Shown piece after piece: positions 1 through 10,146 of a DNA stretch of 64,000 nucleotides. A program made the translations under genes and the position numbers. Within the stretch, counting starts at the first letter, position 1. The number at the start of each line of letters is the position of its first letter. Under the pieces are notes generated by a model that was not told the DNA's origin, did no database searches, and was given only the letters and a program-made list of their open reading frames with translations. The stretch is from DATFRY01 sp035489015 (lineage in GTDB: Bacteria; Myxococcota_A; Polyangia; Haliangiales; Haliangiaceae): positions 152,731 through 216,730 of the forward strand of contig DATHKR010000063.1 in the NCBI GenBank assembly GCA_035489015.1. The letters run 5' to 3'.

Positions 1-315
1 CTGGCCGTCCCGCTGCCCGACTCGGCCTGCGTCTACTGCGGCAACTGCATCGGCGTGTGCCCGACCGGCGCGCTCATGTTCAAGTCGGAGCACGACATGC
101 GCGCGGCCGGGACCTGGAACGAGCCGGTCCAGACCGAGACCGAGACGGTCTGCCCCTACTGCGGGGTCGGCTGCGCGCTCACCCTGCACGTCCAGGACGA
201 CCGCATCGTGAAGGTCTCGTCGCCGCTCGACTCCACCGTCACCGACGGGCATCTCTGCATCAAGGGCCGCTTCGGCTGGCAGTTCGTGCACAGCGGCGAT
301 CCAGAAAAGCCTTAG
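1..315 (+). pseudogene. Formate dehydrogenase alpha / NuoG-type iron-sulfur fragment, 3'-truncated
   Basis: The open frame enters from the left edge and stops at a TAG at 313. It reads a ferredoxin-type cluster motif (CVYCGNCIGVCP, residues 10-21 of the visible part) and then the Fe4S4 motif at the start of molybdopterin oxidoreductases (CPYCGVGC, followed about 30 residues later by CIKGRFGW). In formate dehydrogenase alpha chains this is followed by several hundred residues that bind the molybdopterin cofactor. Here the frame ends 11 residues after GRFGW, and no continuation is visible in any frame up to rpsB. The stop is TAG, so selenocysteine read-through does not explain it. I read this as a gene remnant left by a deletion or rearrangement. 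A small electron-transfer protein that really ends here is the alternative. Confidence 0.6.
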
Positions 316-566
316 GCGTCGAAATCATTCGAGTCTTCGCCTGGCTGGGGCTCTCCCGGCTGGTCCGGGCGCGCGCTCGCCGAGAAGCCGGAGTTGTCTC
401 GAATTCCGCGGGCTTGCTTCCTTCCGGCACGCGTGCTAGATCGCGCCGTCACTCGCAACACCGCGAGGACACCACATCACTCACGGCGTCCGAGGTAACC
501 GGCCGTGCTCCCTCGCGGGAGTTCCGGGGATCGATGACGGCGCCGGCGGAACCAACGGAGGAAATC
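316..566 (+). other. Intergenic region with rpsB leader
   Basis: No gene is visible in these 251 bases. Local GC is lower than in the neighbours. The stretch carries the rpsB promoter at 414-442 and then an untranslated leader of about 118 nt. The leader has a small hairpin (CTCCC-TCGC-GGGAG) in the tract before the Shine-Dalgarno. Long structured leaders before rpsB are often bound by S2 for feedback control; that role here is inference. Confidence 0.6.
414..442 (+). promoter_or_regulatory. Sigma70-like promoter of rpsB operon
   Basis: A TTGCTT -35 element (414-419), a 17-nt spacer and a TAGATC -10 element (437-442), with an extended TGC just before the -10. Spacing is ideal and it points at rpsB. 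Expected transcription start is near 449. Confidence 0.55.
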
Positions 567-1445
567 ATGGAGAATCTGCAGGCTCACGCGCTGGGCGATC
601 CTGGCTCGCCCCCCATCAGCATGCGTCAGCTGCTCGAGGCCGGCGTTCACTTCGGCCACAGCACCGGGCGCTGGAACCCGAAGATGAAGCAGTTCATCTT
701 CGGCGCCCGCAACGGCACCCACATCATCGACCTCCAGCACACCGTGCGGCTGTTCCGCGCGGCGTTCCAGGCGGTCATCGACATCTGCTCGCGCGGCGAC
801 TCGGTCCTGTTCGTCGGCACCAAGAAGCAGGCCCAGGACGTCATCCGCGAGGAGGCGGCCCGCTCCGGCCAGTACCACGTCACCCAGCGCTGGCTGGGCG
901 GCACCCTCACCAACTTCAAGACCGTGAAGGGCTCGCTCGAGCGCCTGCGCGGCCTCGAGAAGCTGGAGGAGGACGGGACGCTGGCGGCGCTGTCCAAGAA
1001 GGAGCAGGTCCAGATCCGCCGCGAGCGCGACAAGCTGATGCGCTCGCTGGGCGGCATCAAGGGCATGTCCAAGCTGCCCGGCGCGCTGTTCGTCATCGAT
1101 CCCAACAAGGAGCACATCGCGGTGTCCGAGGCGCGCACCCTCGAGATCCCGGTGGTCGCGGTGACCGACACGAACTGCGATCCGGACAAGATCGACTACG
1201 TCATCCCCGGCAACGACGACGCGATCCGCGCCATCCGCCTGTTCTCGGGCCGGATCGCCGACGCGGCGACCATCGGCGGCAAGCTCCACAAGGAGCGCGG
1301 CCAGGCCCGCGGCAAGACCGACGACGACGAGCAGGAGCGCGTCATCCACGTGAGCTCGGGCGGCGACGGCCCGCGCGTGGAGATCGCGACCGGCGGCAGC
1401 CTGTTCACGCCGGAAGCATCGGCCACCCCCGACGACAAGAACTGA
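567..1445 (+). CDS. rpsB: 30S ribosomal protein S2
   Basis: A protein of 292 residues with the full S2 core: the GVHFGHSTGRWNPKM start, FVGTKKQAQD, QRWLGGTLTNFKT, the LPGALFVIDP segment and PVVAVTDTNCDPD. It belongs to the small ribosomal subunit, where S2 bridges head and body and joins late in assembly. The ATG at 567 is chosen because GGAGG lies 5 nt upstream (557-561). An in-frame ATG at 534 lacks this. It carries an acidic/glycine-rich C-terminal tail of about 50 residues beyond the usual core. It is first in the rpsB-tsf-pyrH-frr order found in many bacteria, 20 nt before tsf. Confidence 0.97.
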   Translation: MENLQAHALGDPGSPPISMRQLLEAGVHFGHSTGRWNPKMKQFIFGARNGTHIIDLQHTVRLFRAAFQAVIDICSRGDSVLFVGTKKQAQDVIREEAARSGQYHVTQRWLGGTLTNFKTVKGSLERLRGLEKLEEDGTLAALSKKEQVQIRRERDKLMRSLGGIKGMSKLPGALFVIDPNKEHIAVSEARTLEIPVVAVTDTNCDPDKIDYVIPGNDDAIRAIRLFSGRIADAATIGGKLHKERGQARGKTDDDEQERVIHVSSGGDGPRVEIATGGSLFTPEASATPDDKN

Positions 1446-1465
1446 CTGGCAGGACGGAGAGCGAT

Positions 1466-2122
1466 ATGTCCCAGGTGACCACGGATCAGATCAAGGAGCT
1501 GCGCGAGCGGACCGGCGCCGGCATGGCCGACTGCAAGAAGGCGCTGGTCGAGTGCGAAGCGCAGATGGAGAAGGCCATCGAGTACCTGCGGGTCAAGGGC
1601 CTGGCCAAGGCGGCCAAGAAGGCCGGCCGCATCGCCACCGAGGGCCTCATCACCCAGTACATCCACGGCGGCGGCCGCATCGGCGTCCTGCTCGAGACCA
1701 ACTGCGAGACCGACTTCGTCGCCCGCAACCCGGAGTTCGTCGCCTTCACCAAGGATGTGGCGATGCAGATCGCCGCGATGGCGCCGCTGTTCGTCCAGGC
1801 CGACGAGATCCCGGCCGATCTGGTCGACAAGGAGCGCAACATCCGGCGCGAGGCCAACGCCCAGAGCGGCAAGCCGGCGGCGGTGATCGAGAAGATGCTG
1901 GAGGGGCAGATCTCGAAGTGGACCAAGGAGATCTGCCTGCTCGATCAGACGTGGGTGCGCGACGACAAGAAGACCATCCGCGACCTGCAGCAGGACCTGG
2001 TCGCCAAGCTGGGCGAGAACATCAAGATCCGCCGGTTCAGCCGCTTCGAGCTGGGCGAGGGCCTGGACAAGAAGCAGGAGAACTTCGCCGAGGAAGTCGC
2101 CCGCACGGCGGGCCTCCAGTAG
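1466..2122 (+). CDS. tsf: Elongation factor Ts
   Basis: A protein of 218 residues that recharges EF-Tu by releasing GDP. The N-terminal UBA-like domain (about 1-55) has the signature LRERTGAGMADCKKALVE, which ends in AIEYLR. The core has GRIGVLLETNCETDFVARN. The length matches the short EF-Ts form with a single compact core, as in many non-enteric bacteria; E. coli EF-Ts is longer. Start ATG 1466 follows a GGACGGAGAG ribosome-binding region. It lies 20 nt after rpsB and is presumably co-transcribed with it, matching their joint role in translation. Confidence 0.96.
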   Translation: MSQVTTDQIKELRERTGAGMADCKKALVECEAQMEKAIEYLRVKGLAKAAKKAGRIATEGLITQYIHGGGRIGVLLETNCETDFVARNPEFVAFTKDVAMQIAAMAPLFVQADEIPADLVDKERNIRREANAQSGKPAAVIEKMLEGQISKWTKEICLLDQTWVRDDKKTIRDLQQDLVAKLGENIKIRRFSRFELGEGLDKKQENFAEEVARTAGLQ

Positions 2123-2132
2123 CAGAAGCTGC

Positions 2133-2162
2133 GCCCGGCGCGCCCTCACCGGCGCGTCGGGC
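2133..2162 (+). other. 12-bp hairpin between tsf and pyrH
   Basis: Arms GCCCGGCGCGCC (2133-2144) and GGCGCGTCGGGC (2151-2162) pair over 12 bp with a single G-U wobble around a 6-nt loop. It ends 12 nt before the pyrH ATG and is followed only by a weak pyrimidine stretch (CGGTTCTTCCCC). It could attenuate transcription into pyrH-frr, process the mRNA or limit translation initiation. Its stability is clear; its role is not. Confidence 0.5.
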
Positions 2163-2174
2163 CGGTTCTTCCCC

Positions 2175-2942
2175 ATGAGCGAAGATTCGGACAGATCCGC
2201 GGACAAGCCGGCCTACCGGCGCGTCCTCCTCAAGCTCTCGGGCGAGGCGTTGATGGGGGAGGAGCGGTTCGGCATCAGCCATCAGGTCCTCGGCTTCGTC
2301 GCCGACGAGGTCCTGTCGACCGTCTCGCTCGGCGTCGAGCTCGCCATCGTGGTCGGCGGCGGCAACATCTTCCGCGGGGTTTCGAAGTCGGCCGGCGAGA
2401 TGGACCGCGCCACCGCCGACTACGTCGGGATGTTGGCCACCGTGATGAACGCGGTCACGCTGCAGGACGCGCTCGAGCGGCGCGGCATGAAGACCCGGGT
2501 GATGAGCGCGATCGAGATGTCGGAGCTGGCCGAGCCGTACATCCGGCGGCGCGCCATTCGCCACCTCGAGAAGCAGCGGGTGGTCATCTTCGCGGCGGGG
2601 ACCGGCAACCCGTTCTTCACCACCGACACGGCGGCGGCGCTGCGCGGCATGGAGATCCAGGCCGAGGTGCTGCTCAAGGCGACCAAGGTGGCCGGGGTCT
2701 ACGACCGGGATCCGGTCAACGACCCGAACGCCCGCCTGTACGACCGGGTCACGTTCGACGACGCGCTCAAGCAGGACCTGAAGGTCATGGACTCGACCGC
2801 CTTCGCCCTGTGCCGCGACAACCGCCTGCCGATCGTGGTGTTCGATCTGCACCAGGCCGGCAACGTGCGCAGGGTGGTGACCGGGCGGCCGCTCGGGACC
2901 ATCGTCCAGCAGGAAAAAGCAACGCGATTCGCGGAGGTGTGA
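2175..2942 (+). CDS. pyrH: UMP kinase
   Basis: A protein of 255 residues that phosphorylates UMP to UDP with ATP. It is of the amino-acid-kinase fold, hexameric in known bacteria and regulated by GTP/UTP. Visible family landmarks are YRRVLLKLSGEALMG near residue 14, the glycine-rich VVGGGNIFRG, the UMP-binding DYVGMLATVMNA stretch, GTGNPFFTTDTAA, and the LLKATKVAGVYDRDP block. About 12 residues precede the conserved start, which is common. No clear Shine-Dalgarno stands before ATG 2175; the upstream bases are occupied by a strong hairpin. frr starts 2 nt after the stop, so the two are likely translationally coupled. Confidence 0.96.
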   Translation: MSEDSDRSADKPAYRRVLLKLSGEALMGEERFGISHQVLGFVADEVLSTVSLGVELAIVVGGGNIFRGVSKSAGEMDRATADYVGMLATVMNAVTLQDALERRGMKTRVMSAIEMSELAEPYIRRRAIRHLEKQRVVIFAAGTGNPFFTTDTAAALRGMEIQAEVLLKATKVAGVYDRDPVNDPNARLYDRVTFDDALKQDLKVMDSTAFALCRDNRLPIVVFDLHQAGNVRRVVTGRPLGTIVQQEKATRFAEV

Positions 2943-2943
2943 T

Positions 2944-3501
2944 GTGGTGGATGACATTCTCCAGGAATGTGAATCCGGGATGAAGCGCGCGATGGACGCC
3001 TTCCATCGCGACCTCGCCCGCGTGCGGACCGGCCGCGCCAACCTCTCGCTGCTCGACGGGATCAAGGTCGACTATTACGGGACGCCGACGCCGCTCAACC
3101 AGGTCGCCAGCCTGAACGTCGCCGACGCCCGCCTCATCACGGTCAAGCCGTGGGAGAAGAACATGATCCCGATCATCGACAAGGCGATCCGGTCGAGCGA
3201 TCTGGGCCTCAACCCGGTCGCCGACTCGGAGCTGGTCCGCCTGCCCATCCCGCCGCTCACCCAGGAGCGCCGCAAGGACCTGGTCAAGCAGATCAAGAAG
3301 ATGACCGAGGAGGCGCGGGTGGCGGTGCGCGGGGCGCGCCGTGACGCCAACGAGATGCTGAAGGAAGCCGAGAAGGACGGCGACGTCACCGAGGACGACG
3401 CCAAGCTGTGCGGCAAGCGGATCCAGGACCTGACCGACAAGTACATCGCCCAGGTGGACGACGTCGGTGCGAAGAAGGAGAAGGAGACCCTGGAGGTCTG
3501 A
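2944..3501 (+). CDS. frr: Ribosome recycling factor
   Basis: A protein of 185 residues, the normal family length. Together with EF-G it splits post-termination ribosomes. It has the RRF signature RTGRANLSLLDGIKVDYYG (residues about 29-47), LNQVASLNV, the WEKNMIPIIDKAI segment, and the LTQERRKDLVKQIKK helix of the three-helix domain. The start is GTG 2944, with GGAGG 6 nt upstream at 2933-2937 inside the end of pyrH. The ATG at 2942 is in another frame. It is the last gene of the rpsB operon. Confidence 0.96.
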   Translation: MVDDILQECESGMKRAMDAFHRDLARVRTGRANLSLLDGIKVDYYGTPTPLNQVASLNVADARLITVKPWEKNMIPIIDKAIRSSDLGLNPVADSELVRLPIPPLTQERRKDLVKQIKKMTEEARVAVRGARRDANEMLKEAEKDGDVTEDDAKLCGKRIQDLTDKYIAQVDDVGAKKEKETLEV

Positions 3502-3546
3502 GCCCGACGCCGGTGCGCGACCCAGGCGCCGGCGCGGAGCAGAGTG

Positions 3547-3552
3547 TATTCT
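3547..3552 (+). promoter_or_regulatory. -10 element (TATTCT) for kinase 3562
   Basis: TATTCT ends 9 nt before ATG 3562, and no Shine-Dalgarno lies between. This implies a near-leaderless transcript and favours ATG 3562 over the upstream in-frame GTG 3544. The same arrangement recurs before many genes of the window. Confidence 0.45.
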
Positions 3553-3561
3553 TGCCCGGCG

Positions 3562-5808
<2,247 letters not shown>

Positions 5809-5826
5809 GCCGAGGGCGCGAGCGAA

Positions 5827-6228
5827 TCACTCCTCGACTGGCGCGACCCCGCCCTTGGCGTCCGGATCGTACTCCGCGGTCGCCAGCGTGTGCGAGCGCA
5901 GCCCGAACACCAGCACGGTGCCCGCGCCGCGCAGCACCTGGTCGCCGAGGAACAGGTTGTAGTTGCCGGTCTTGTCCTCGGGCGGCTTGCCGTGGGCCTT
6001 GCGCCCCGGGTTCCCGGTGATGACCCGCATCCGGTCGCCGGGCGCGAGCACGAAGCCGGGGTCGAGCGTGCCGAGCTCGATCCGCTTCTTGCCGCCCTTC
6101 CGCGTCACGCTGAGCGTGCAGTTCTTGGTCGAGAACGGGTTCTCACCCGTGTTCTCGAGGATGAACCACTCGGTGTTGAGAGCCTCGGGCGCGTCGGCCG
6201 GGTGGATTTCTACGATCTTGAGCGCCAT
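5827..6228 (-). CDS. Lamin-tail-like domain protein
   Basis: A protein of 133 residues with no signal peptide. The sequence resembles a lamin tail (LTD) beta-sandwich: ALKIVEIHPAD at the start, EWFILENTGENPFS, LGTLDPGFVLAPGDRMRVITG and NYNLFLGDQVLRGAG. Such domains occur in bacterial secreted and surface proteins as well as lamins; the function of the stand-alone form is not known. The ATG overlaps the stop of the upstream rhodanese by one base (TGATG), so the two are one operon. It is convergent with the kinase that ends at 5808. The fold assignment is by eye and moderate. Confidence 0.6.
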   Translation of the reverse strand: MALKIVEIHPADAPEALNTEWFILENTGENPFSTKNCTLSVTRKGGKKRIELGTLDPGFVLAPGDRMRVITGNPGRKAHGKPPEDKTGNYNLFLGDQVLRGAGTVLVFGLRSHTLATAEYDPDAKGGVAPVEE

Positions 6229-6671
6229 CAGGACTCTCCTCCGCGGGCCTTCTGCACCAGATCCTCGTAGCGATGTCCGGCCTCGGAGGTGCTCTCGGTC
6301 GGCAGCCCGGCCGCCTTCCAGCCCGGCTGGATCACCCGGCCCATCGAGTCGGTCTCGCCGCCGAAGCCGGCCCGCATGTCGACCAGATCTTCGTACCCGG
6401 CCTCGGCGAGCAGGTCGGCCGCGCGGCGCGAGCGGTTGCCGCTGGCGCAGCCGATGACGAGGCGCGCGTCGCGTCCGAGCGCGGCCTCGATGACCTCGAC
6501 GAAGTCGGGGTTCATCGATCGTCCGGCCTGACCCTGCAGCAAGAGGGGCACATTGTAGGCGCCGCTCGGGTGCTCCGTGTCGAACTCGGGGATCGTTCGA
6601 ACGTCGATGTACATCCATCCACTGGCGACCAGCTCGACCGCCTCCTTGGGGGTCACACGGCGTATCGGCAT
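6228..6671 (-). CDS. Rhodanese-like domain protein
   Basis: A single-domain rhodanese of 147 residues. The likely catalytic Cys75 sits in the loop CASGNRS, which fits the CxxGxR(S/T) sulfurtransferase active site. YIDVRTIPEFDTEHPSGAYN is the usual preceding motif, and an Asp-Met-Arg-Gly-Gly-like segment follows (VDMRAGFGG). It should carry sulfane sulfur in the cytoplasm; the acceptor is unknown. An in-frame GTG at 6689 would add six residues (MPENPA). Neither start has a good ribosome-binding site. It is translationally coupled to the lamin-tail gene below. Confidence 0.85.
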   Translation of the reverse strand: MPIRRVTPKEAVELVASGWMYIDVRTIPEFDTEHPSGAYNVPLLLQGQAGRSMNPDFVEVIEAALGRDARLVIGCASGNRSRRAADLLAEAGYEDLVDMRAGFGGETDSMGRVIQPGWKAAGLPTESTSEAGHRYEDLVQKARGGES

Positions 6672-6722
6672 GGCCGGATTCTCAGGCACCGAGGGGCGGT
6701 TTGCAATCGGGTCGGTTCAGCA

Positions 6723-6728
6723 GATAAT
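6723..6728 (+). promoter_or_regulatory. -10-like GATAAT before Nudix gene
   Basis: GATAAT lies 5 nt before ATG 6734 and 8 nt before ATG 6737, with no Shine-Dalgarno between. This fits the leaderless pattern seen elsewhere in the window. The opposite strand reads ATTATC here and could serve the rhodanese operon. Confidence 0.35.
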
Positions 6729-6733
6729 GCCCG

Positions 6734-7138
6734 ATGATGGCCAAGAAGCTCATCAAGGTGGTCGCAGCAGTGATTGAGCGAGATGGCCGCTACCTCATCA
6801 CGCAGCGCAATCCGACGGCGGTTCTGCCGCTCCTGTGGGAGTTTCCCGGCGGAAGGGTCGAGGACGGGGAAAGCGAGACTCGGGCCCTCGTGCGCGAGGT
6901 GCAGCACCGCATCGGCAGCGAAGTGGCGGTATTCGAGAAGCTCGGCGACCACTTCCACGAGTACGAGGCCTACGACGTGCTAATGTCGATGTTCGCGTGC
7001 ACGCTACCGCGCGGCGCGGAGCCGGCTGCGGTCGGCGTCAACGACGTCCGCTGGGTGTCGTCGGAGGAGCTCGAGCGCTACGAGTTCCCGCCCGCCGACC
7101 AGTCGTCGATGTCGAAGCTGCTCGGCGTCACCAACTGA
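6734..7138 (+). CDS. Nudix-fold protein with degenerate Nudix box
   Basis: A MutT-type protein of 134 residues (KVVAAVIERDGRYLITQRN start, WEFPGGRVEDGES). The Nudix box G-x5-E-x7-REUxEExGU begins at Gly40. It keeps Glu46, Arg54 and Glu55, but the two adjacent glutamates that bind Mg2+ in MutT are His58 and Arg59 here (REVQHRIG). Hydrolysis of 8-oxo-dGTP or another nucleotide is therefore doubtful. It may be a binding or regulatory protein, or use other metal ligands. MutT-like features such as the C-terminal WVSSEELERYEFPPAD are intact, and nothing suggests a decaying gene. It faces the SDR gene convergently. Confidence 0.82.
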   Translation: MMAKKLIKVVAAVIERDGRYLITQRNPTAVLPLLWEFPGGRVEDGESETRALVREVQHRIGSEVAVFEKLGDHFHEYEAYDVLMSMFACTLPRGAEPAAVGVNDVRWVSSEELERYEFPPADQSSMSKLLGVTN

Positions 7139-7141
7139 TCG

Positions 7142-7157
7142 GCCGACTGAAGATCGA

Positions 7158-7166
<9 letters not shown>
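7142..7166. terminator. Hairpin between convergent Nudix and SDR genes
   Basis: GCCGACTGA (7142-7150) pairs perfectly with TCAGTCGGC (7158-7166) around a 7-nt loop. It spans the stop codon of the SDR gene. There is no U-tract, so termination in both directions is only an inference from its position. Confidence 0.4.
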
Positions 7167-7972
<806 letters not shown>

Positions 7973-7976
<4 letters not shown>

Positions 7977-8461
7977 GTCTCCTCCTCTTCCTCCGCGTCG
8001 AACAGCCCCAGCTGCGGCTCGTTCGAGGTCGGGTGGGGCGGCTCCGGGCGGAGCTGGCCCGATTCGTCCAGGTAGTCGGCGGCCAGGCGATCGCGCGACA
8101 GGCGGTCGACGTCGCCGAGGAGCGCGAGCAGCCGCTCGACGATCTCGCTCGAGCGGATCGTCTTGGTCGCCCCGTCGACCAGCTGCGCCTCGATCGCGCG
8201 GGCCAGGCGCTGGTAGACCGCCGGGCCGAGCCCGGGGCGCCCGCGGCAGACCCGCTCGAGCACGCGCACGATCTTGTCCGGCTGGAACACCTCGGTGCCG
8301 CCGCGCCGCTTCTGCACCTTGATGCCGGGCGGCCGCGACGCCTCGTAGGTGGTGAAGCGCCGCTTGCACTCGCCGATGCACACGCGCCGGCGCCGCACGC
8401 CATCGGGAGATGTGCGCGAGTCGACAACCTGCGAATCGCCGCCGCAATAGGGGCACTGCAC
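7973..8461 (-). CDS. nrdR: Transcriptional repressor NrdR
   Basis: A protein of 162 residues that represses ribonucleotide reductase genes when its ATP-cone binds dATP. The N-terminal zinc ribbon reads CPYC (3-6) and then CIGEC around residue 30. The ATP-cone follows (about 48-138, with KRRGGTEVFQPDKI and the C-terminal LLALLGDVDRL). The family is usually about 150 residues; here an acidic tail ending in EEEEET extends it. The start is GTG 8461, which places the Cys motif right after the initiator as in all NrdR proteins. It is in an operon with the lipoprotein upstream (19-nt gap) and the SDR downstream (4-nt overlap). No NrdR box was recognised in the window. Confidence 0.94.
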
Positions 8462-8480
8462 GCCTGGCCTCTGCCGGATC

Positions 8481-9473
8481 CTACTCCGGCCCGGCCTGCG
8501 GACACGAATCGGCGAACATCGGGCTGGCCGGGCCGCCGTTGTCCGAGAAGCGGTAGATCGCTCCGCCCGGGCCGGCCGCGACCGCCTCGATGAACCCGGT
8601 CGCGTGGCCGGGGACGATCTCGACCCGCGCCGTGGCCGGATCGTGCCAGCCGTGCACGAGCAGGAGGGTGTTGCCGCCGAACCCGTTGGTGGCGGCGTGG
8701 AGCGCACCGCCGGCCGCCGCCGGCGCGATGTTGCAGTCGGACAGCGTCATCGGCAGGGCGAAGCGGATGGTCTGGCTCGGCTCCGGGCGCAGTCGGCCAC
8801 CGGCGCCGACCTGGAGGCAGACCAGCTCGCCGTCGCGGCGCGATGCGGCGAAGCCGGCGCAGCCGGTGGCCGGCAGGGGATCGGCCAGGCACAGCCCCTC
8901 GAGGTCACGCCCGCAGTTGCCGCGGCGCGGGGAATCGCAGCTGGCGCCGGGCAGCGCGTAGGCGGGCACCGCCAGCTCGAAGCGAGCGGCCCCGGTCCGG
9001 CGAAAGTGGCGCATGTAGCCGCCCGAGGTGAGGGCGTAGTAGACGCCGCCCGCGCGGGCGAGGCCCTCGAGATCGTCGGACACCCCGCGCTCGAGGGGGA
9101 GCTGGCCGGACCCGAGCTCGGCGCCGCTCTTCGCGTCGACCACTGCGAACGCGCCGTGGTTGCCGCTGTCGCTGACCACGATCAGGTGGGCCGGCAGGCC
9201 GAAGCTCGGCTCGACCCATACCGCGCCGGAGGCCTCCGGCAGGTCGAGGCTGGCGGCGAAGGGCATCGCGCGGCACGCGGGGCCGGCCGGCGCGGCCGGG
9301 TGATCCGCCGCGGCGCCCGGGGCGGTGCCGGTCGCGGACGGCGTCGCCGCCCGGCCTCCCGCCTCCCCGCCTCCCGCCGCCCCGCTTCCCCCCGCCGCTC
9401 CGCCGCCCCCGGTCTCCGGCCCGCCGCCCGAGCACCCCACCGCGAGAGCGAGCACCGCTGGCAAGACCCGCAT
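8481..9473 (-). CDS. Putative beta-propeller-like lipoprotein
   Basis: A protein of 330 residues. It starts with a short lipoprotein signal ending LALAVGC (Cys14). A Gly/Ala-rich spacer (15-65) follows, and then a domain with LIVVSDSGNHGAFAVVD, DDLEGLAR, YALTSGGYMRHF, GRDLEGLCLAD and AIYRFSDNGG. The spaced DLEGL-type motifs resemble SdiA-regulated or esterase-like phytase proteins, which are beta-propellers. This is a guess from motif style, and no active site can be named. Five cysteines in the mature domain suggest disulfides in the periplasm. It is first in the operon with nrdR and the SDR and is divergent from queE across only 21 bp. Confidence 0.7.
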   Translation of the reverse strand: MRVLPAVLALAVGCSGGGPETGGGGAAGGSGAAGGGEAGGRAATPSATGTAPGAAADHPAAPAGPACRAMPFAASLDLPEASGAVWVEPSFGLPAHLIVVSDSGNHGAFAVVDAKSGAELGSGQLPLERGVSDDLEGLARAGGVYYALTSGGYMRHFRRTGAARFELAVPAYALPGASCDSPRRGNCGRDLEGLCLADPLPATGCAGFAASRRDGELVCLQVGAGGRLRPEPSQTIRFALPMTLSDCNIAPAAAGGALHAATNGFGGNTLLLVHGWHDPATARVEIVPGHATGFIEAVAAGPGGAIYRFSDNGGPASPMFADSCPQAGPE

Positions 9474-9481
9474 CCGCGACG

Positions 9482-9488
9482 TAGCCTA
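9482..9488. promoter_or_regulatory. Overlapping divergent -10 elements
   Basis: TAGCCTA reads as a -10 hexamer on both strands: TAGCCT (9482-9487) is 7 nt before the queE GTG, and TAGGCT (9488-9483) is 9 nt before the lipoprotein ATG. The gap between the two genes is 21 bp, so both transcripts should be leaderless and RNA polymerase could occupy only one direction at a time. Confidence 0.5.
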
Positions 9489-9494
9489 CAGCCC

Positions 9495-10118
9495 GTGCCC
9501 CGCTCCGGCACCTATCTGGTCCGGGAGATCTTCGGCCCGACCCTCCAGGGCGAAGGCGCCCACGCCGGGCGCCCGTGCGTCTTCCTCCGCCTCGCCGCGT
9601 GCAACCTCGCCTGCACCTGGTGCGACACCGACTTTCTGCCCGAGCGCTCCACGCGCATGACCGCCGCCGAGATCGCCGCGCGCCTGGTCGAGCTCGACGT
9701 TCACGGCTCGCGCCTCGTCATCGTCACCGGCGGCGAGCCGACCCTGCAGTGGGACGAGGGCCTGGCCGGCGCCCTCGCCGCCGCCGGCTTCGCGGTCCAC
9801 ATGGAGTCCAACGGGACCCGCCCGCTGCGCGCCCCGGTCGACTGGCTCACCGTCTCGCCCAAGCCGCAGTTCCACGCCGACAGCCTCGCGCTCGCCCCGC
9901 TCGCGCCGTCCGAGTGCAAGGTGGTCGTCGACGACACCGTCGACGCCGCGGCCCTCGCCGCCTACGAGGCGCGCTACGCCTCGTGCGCGCTCTGGTACCT
10001 GCAGCCTTGCATGGACGAGCGCTACGACGACCACCTGGCCCGCACCATCGCGCTCCTCCACCGACGGCCGCGCTGGCGCCTGTCGCTCCAGCTGCACAAG
10101 ATCCTCGGCGTGCCCTGA
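9495..10118 (+). CDS. queE: 7-carboxy-7-deazaguanine synthase
   Basis: A radical SAM enzyme of 207 residues that converts 6-carboxytetrahydropterin to CDG, the ring-contracting step of queuosine precursor synthesis. Landmarks are GPTLQGEGAHAGRPCVFLRLA near the start, the cluster motif CNLACTWCDTD (C-x3-C-x2-C), VTGGEPTLQ for SAM binding, METNG-like MESNGT and WLTVSPKP. The C-terminus LQLHKILGVP is typical. The GTG start at 9495 is chosen because the upstream frame has no family similarity and a TAGCCT -10 lies 7 nt before it. Other queuosine genes are not in the window. Confidence 0.94.
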   Translation: MPRSGTYLVREIFGPTLQGEGAHAGRPCVFLRLAACNLACTWCDTDFLPERSTRMTAAEIAARLVELDVHGSRLVIVTGGEPTLQWDEGLAGALAAAGFAVHMESNGTRPLRAPVDWLTVSPKPQFHADSLALAPLAPSECKVVVDDTVDAAALAAYEARYASCALWYLQPCMDERYDDHLARTIALLHRRPRWRLSLQLHKILGVP

Positions 10119-10146
10119 GCGCGGCGCGCCGCCGCCGCCGAGACGA

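Noticed and set aside
313..315. Stop at the end of the Fdh-like fragment as a selenocysteine codon
   Set aside because: The codon is TAG, and no coding potential continues after it.
3544..3561. GTG 3544 as start of the tail-anchored kinase
   Set aside because: It overlaps the TATTCT -10 element that best explains the transcript, and the extra residues MYSCPA add nothing conserved. It has a GGAG 4 nt upstream, so it is kept as an alternative only.
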